Made by a program: the position numbers and the translations under genes. Shown in pieces: positions 6,181-7,367 of a stretch of 7,367 bases of DNA. Position 1 is the stretch's first letter; each line of letters begins with the position of its first letter. Below the pieces are notes generated by a model. It was not told the DNA's origin and made no database searches. It saw nothing but the letters and a program-made list of their open reading frames with translations. The stretch is from DSBG01 sp049975365 (GTDB lineage: Bacteria; Desulfobacterota; Desulfomonilia; UBA1062), in the NCBI GenBank assembly GCA_049975365.1, contig JBNGDS010000107.1:1-7367 (forward strand), written 5' to 3'.

Positions 6181-6984
6181 CTAGCCAAGACTCATCAGTG
6201 TATGGGATGGTTCCTGGGTGTTCCTGATACGCCCGGACAGAATATGAATCTCCCGTTCCAGTTCGGGAGGATGGATCGACTCGTGAATGTGATGTGTGTG
6301 CACGTGTTTCTGCATGTCTGATCGAAGCTTGTCTAGAATCCGGCAGTAGAGCTGCCTCACCCGTTCGTGGCTGATACCGAGTTCCATCCCTATTTCCCGG
6401 TAGGTCAAGGGTGGTTCGATAAAAAAACGGTGTTTCAGGATGAACAGTTCTCGGGGGGTCAGCCTGCACAGGCACGCATGCAAGAGCTCCTCGATGAGCC
6501 CGGTTCTCTCCTGTGCGATGAAAAGCTTTTCCGAGTCCACCATATCTGTGATGCAGTCCACCCACTGGTCGGGATGGGGCGAGTCCCTGTTCATGTGGAT
6601 ATCAAGGGAAAGCAGGTCTTTTGCCAGGCCGAGGGTCCCCGTGTGCACCTTGCAGCTCTTTCGGATGAAGGTGTTGATCGTGGCCCTGATCCACCAGATG
6701 GCGTAGGAGGTGAATCGTACACCGCGGTCAGGATCGAATCGATCGAGGGCCTTTAACAGTCCCAAGTTTCCCATTTGCACGATTTCGAGGGGGTTGTTGG
6801 TGCCGTTGAAATATGGGCGGCTGATGTACAGCACGAACCTGAGGTTGGCATTGATGATCTTCTGGCCGGCACCTGTATCTCCTTTATGATATCGGCGGGC
6901 AAGTTCGCGTTCCTGTTCAGTGCTCAACAGGGCAAAGCGGCGGATATTTTTGCAGTATGACTTGAATTCCGGAGTATCAAACAT
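6181..6984 (-). CDS. Sigma-70 family RNA polymerase sigma factor, RpoH-like
   Basis: Directs RNA polymerase to a specific promoter set; 267 residues, somewhat shorter than E. coli RpoH (284). Region 1.2 covers about residues 6-36 (LSTEQERELARRYHKGD). Region 2 runs about 45-110: INANLRFVLYISRPY, then EIVQMGNLGLLKALDRFDP for core binding (2.2), then RFTSYAIWWIRATINTFI for -10 melting and recognition (2.3-2.4). Region 4 lies at about 174-222, with the -35 helix-turn-helix TYREIGMELGISHERVRQLY (194-213). The stretch between regions 2 and 4 is short and poorly conserved, and the QRKLFFNLR-type RpoH box is not visible, so it is not a standard sigma-32. A tail of about 45 residues after region 4 is unusual and His-rich (six His in 227-238). 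The ATG at 6984 has AAAGGA upstream, weaker than the AGGAGG of its neighbours. As the first gene of the close-spaced set it may control that set. Confidence 0.88.
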   Translation of the reverse strand: MFDTPEFKSYCKNIRRFALLSTEQERELARRYHKGDTGAGQKIINANLRFVLYISRPYFNGTNNPLEIVQMGNLGLLKALDRFDPDRGVRFTSYAIWWIRATINTFIRKSCKVHTGTLGLAKDLLSLDIHMNRDSPHPDQWVDCITDMVDSEKLFIAQERTGLIEELLHACLCRLTPRELFILKHRFFIEPPLTYREIGMELGISHERVRQLYCRILDKLRSDMQKHVHTHHIHESIHPPELEREIHILSGRIRNTQEPSHTLMSLG

Positions 6985-7126
6985 TGTGTTCCTTTCGTTC
7001 TATTCTACAGGACAGAGACCCGTCGGCTTGGGATTGCTGTTCCCGGCAATCGTGCGTAGAGGTGTCACGTCCATACTCTCTCCTGACACTCTTCTCCAGA
7101 GCTCTCTTTGCGGCAGTTGGTGCTGG
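6985..7126. other. Intergenic region upstream of the sigma gene; likely promoter location
   Basis: This 142-base gap is one of the two widest in the window, and the operon promoter, if it is local, should be here. I see no convincing -35/-10 pair on the minus strand. TAGAAT close to the start lacks a matching -35 and would leave almost no leader, and GTGACA further up lacks a -10 at usable spacing. The region holds a short inverted repeat (GATTGC at 7032-7037 and GCAATC at 7046-7051) and purine-rich repeats near an AGAGCTCT palindrome at 7098-7105. An alternative sigma factor with non-consensus sites would fit the absence of a housekeeping promoter. Confidence 0.4.
7032..7051. repeat. Short inverted repeat upstream of sigma gene
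   Basis: GATTGC and GCAATC are perfect six-base arms separated by eight bases. On the plus strand the stem can extend by a T-G wobble and a G-C pair to eight pairs around a TTCC loop. There is no T tract after it on either strand, so it is not an obvious terminator; an operator half-site arrangement is possible. Confidence 0.4.
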
Positions 7127-7367
7127 TCAGAGAAAGAGATCCCGGGAGTGTTTCCTGAGCGCTTTCTGATGCACAAACCGTATGCGTCCGGACATGAACA
7201 TATCCACGATGGTCTCGGCAATGATCTTGTCCCTGTTGTTCTGGACCTTGTGCGCTGTCGAAACGGGATTGTCTTCGGAATCTGCATCGAAGAGATGTTC
7301 GTTGATCTGCTGCAGCAGATCGTACAGGGTCGTCGTGGCTTTGGGGGTGTTCTGCCTGGATGTGTTC
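7127..7367 (-). CDS. C-terminal end of an unrecognised protein, 5' end outside window
   Basis: An open frame of 79 residues enters from the right edge and stops with TGA at 7127-7129. No start is visible inside the window, so the protein is at least 80 residues. It reads as a real soluble protein: polar at first (TTTLYDLLQQINEHLFDADSE), then a likely helix NRDKIIAETIVDMFMSGRI, and a basic end VHQKALRKHSRDLFL. There is no Cys, membrane segment or motif that I can assign. Codon use and composition match the neighbours, and a second minus-strand frame overlapping it gives a low-complexity Arg/Ser/Pro protein typical of a shadow. It is co-directional with the sigma gene, 142 bases upstream of it, so it may or may not be in the same transcript. 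Confidence 0.6.
   Translation of the reverse strand, partial: NTSRQNTPKATTTLYDLLQQINEHLFDADSEDNPVSTAHKVQNNRDKIIAETIVDMFMSGRIRFVHQKALRKHSRDLFL
7304..7321. repeat. Exact 18-bp palindrome within the partial gene
   Basis: GATCTGCTGCAGCAGATC is identical to its reverse complement over 18 bases with no spacer. It encodes Asp-Leu-Leu-Gln-Gln-Ile in the partial minus-strand gene. The Leu-Leu-Gln-Gln codon pairs CTGCTG and CAGCAG explain twelve of the bases by codon choice; the flanking GAT/ATC extends the match. Seen directly; any binding role is speculative. Confidence 0.6.

Noticed and set aside
6059..6565. A 168-codon minus-strand open frame inside the sigma gene
   Set aside because: It is in another frame of a clear sigma factor gene and overlaps the next gene's start; its composition is shadow-like.
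7001..7010. TAGAAT-like -10 element just upstream of the sigma gene (minus strand)
   Set aside because: There is no -35 at 16-18 bases upstream, and the start site would fall almost on the ribosome binding site.
7000..7287. A 95-codon minus-strand open frame overlapping the partial gene
   Set aside because: The product is Arg/Ser/Pro-rich with no plausible fold, and it runs across the intergenic gap. The alternative frame ending at 7127 gives a far more protein-like sequence.

Overview
This 7.4-kb window holds eight genes, all read from the minus strand, so transcription runs from the right end of the window to the left. In that order they are: the 3' end of an unrecognised gene, a sigma-70 family (RpoH-like) sigma factor, a small charged helical protein, a universal stress protein, phosphoenolpyruvate synthase (ppsA), a PfkB-type phosphofructokinase, a D-2-hydroxyacid (D-lactate-like) dehydrogenase, and the 5' part of a formamidopyrimidine-DNA glycosylase (mutM/fpg), which runs off the left edge. 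No RNA genes, insertion sequences, CRISPR arrays or origins are visible. No gene-free stretch exceeds about 150 bases.

The organism is a bacterium of moderately high GC content with strong AGGAGG-type ribosome binding sites. The protein sequences and the metabolic mix look like an anaerobic Desulfobacterota/Syntrophobacterales-type lineage. That assignment is an impression from protein style and has low certainty.

From the sigma factor (start 6984) to the dehydrogenase (stop 843), the gaps are only 24 to 64 bases. Each gene carries its own Shine-Dalgarno sequence and no terminator-like hairpin with a T tract interrupts them, so a single operon is the simplest reading. Wider gaps flank this block: about 142 bases before the sigma gene and about 151 bases before mutM. 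The second contains a bulged hairpin. The block joins a transcription factor, a stress protein and three central-carbon enzymes: PpsA makes PEP from pyruvate, PfkB commits fructose-6-phosphate to glycolysis, and the dehydrogenase probably interconverts pyruvate (or a related 2-oxoacid) with a D-2-hydroxyacid. My inference is that this is a stress- or starvation-responsive carbon-flow module, perhaps controlled by its own sigma factor. A partial parallel is the DosR dormancy regulon of Mycobacterium tuberculosis, where a universal stress protein gene lies beside a pfkB gene.

The main points for a second look are the operon itself, the divergent sigma factor with a His-rich tail, the unknown small protein directly after it, the bulged hairpin before mutM, and an exact 18-bp palindrome inside the unknown partial gene.
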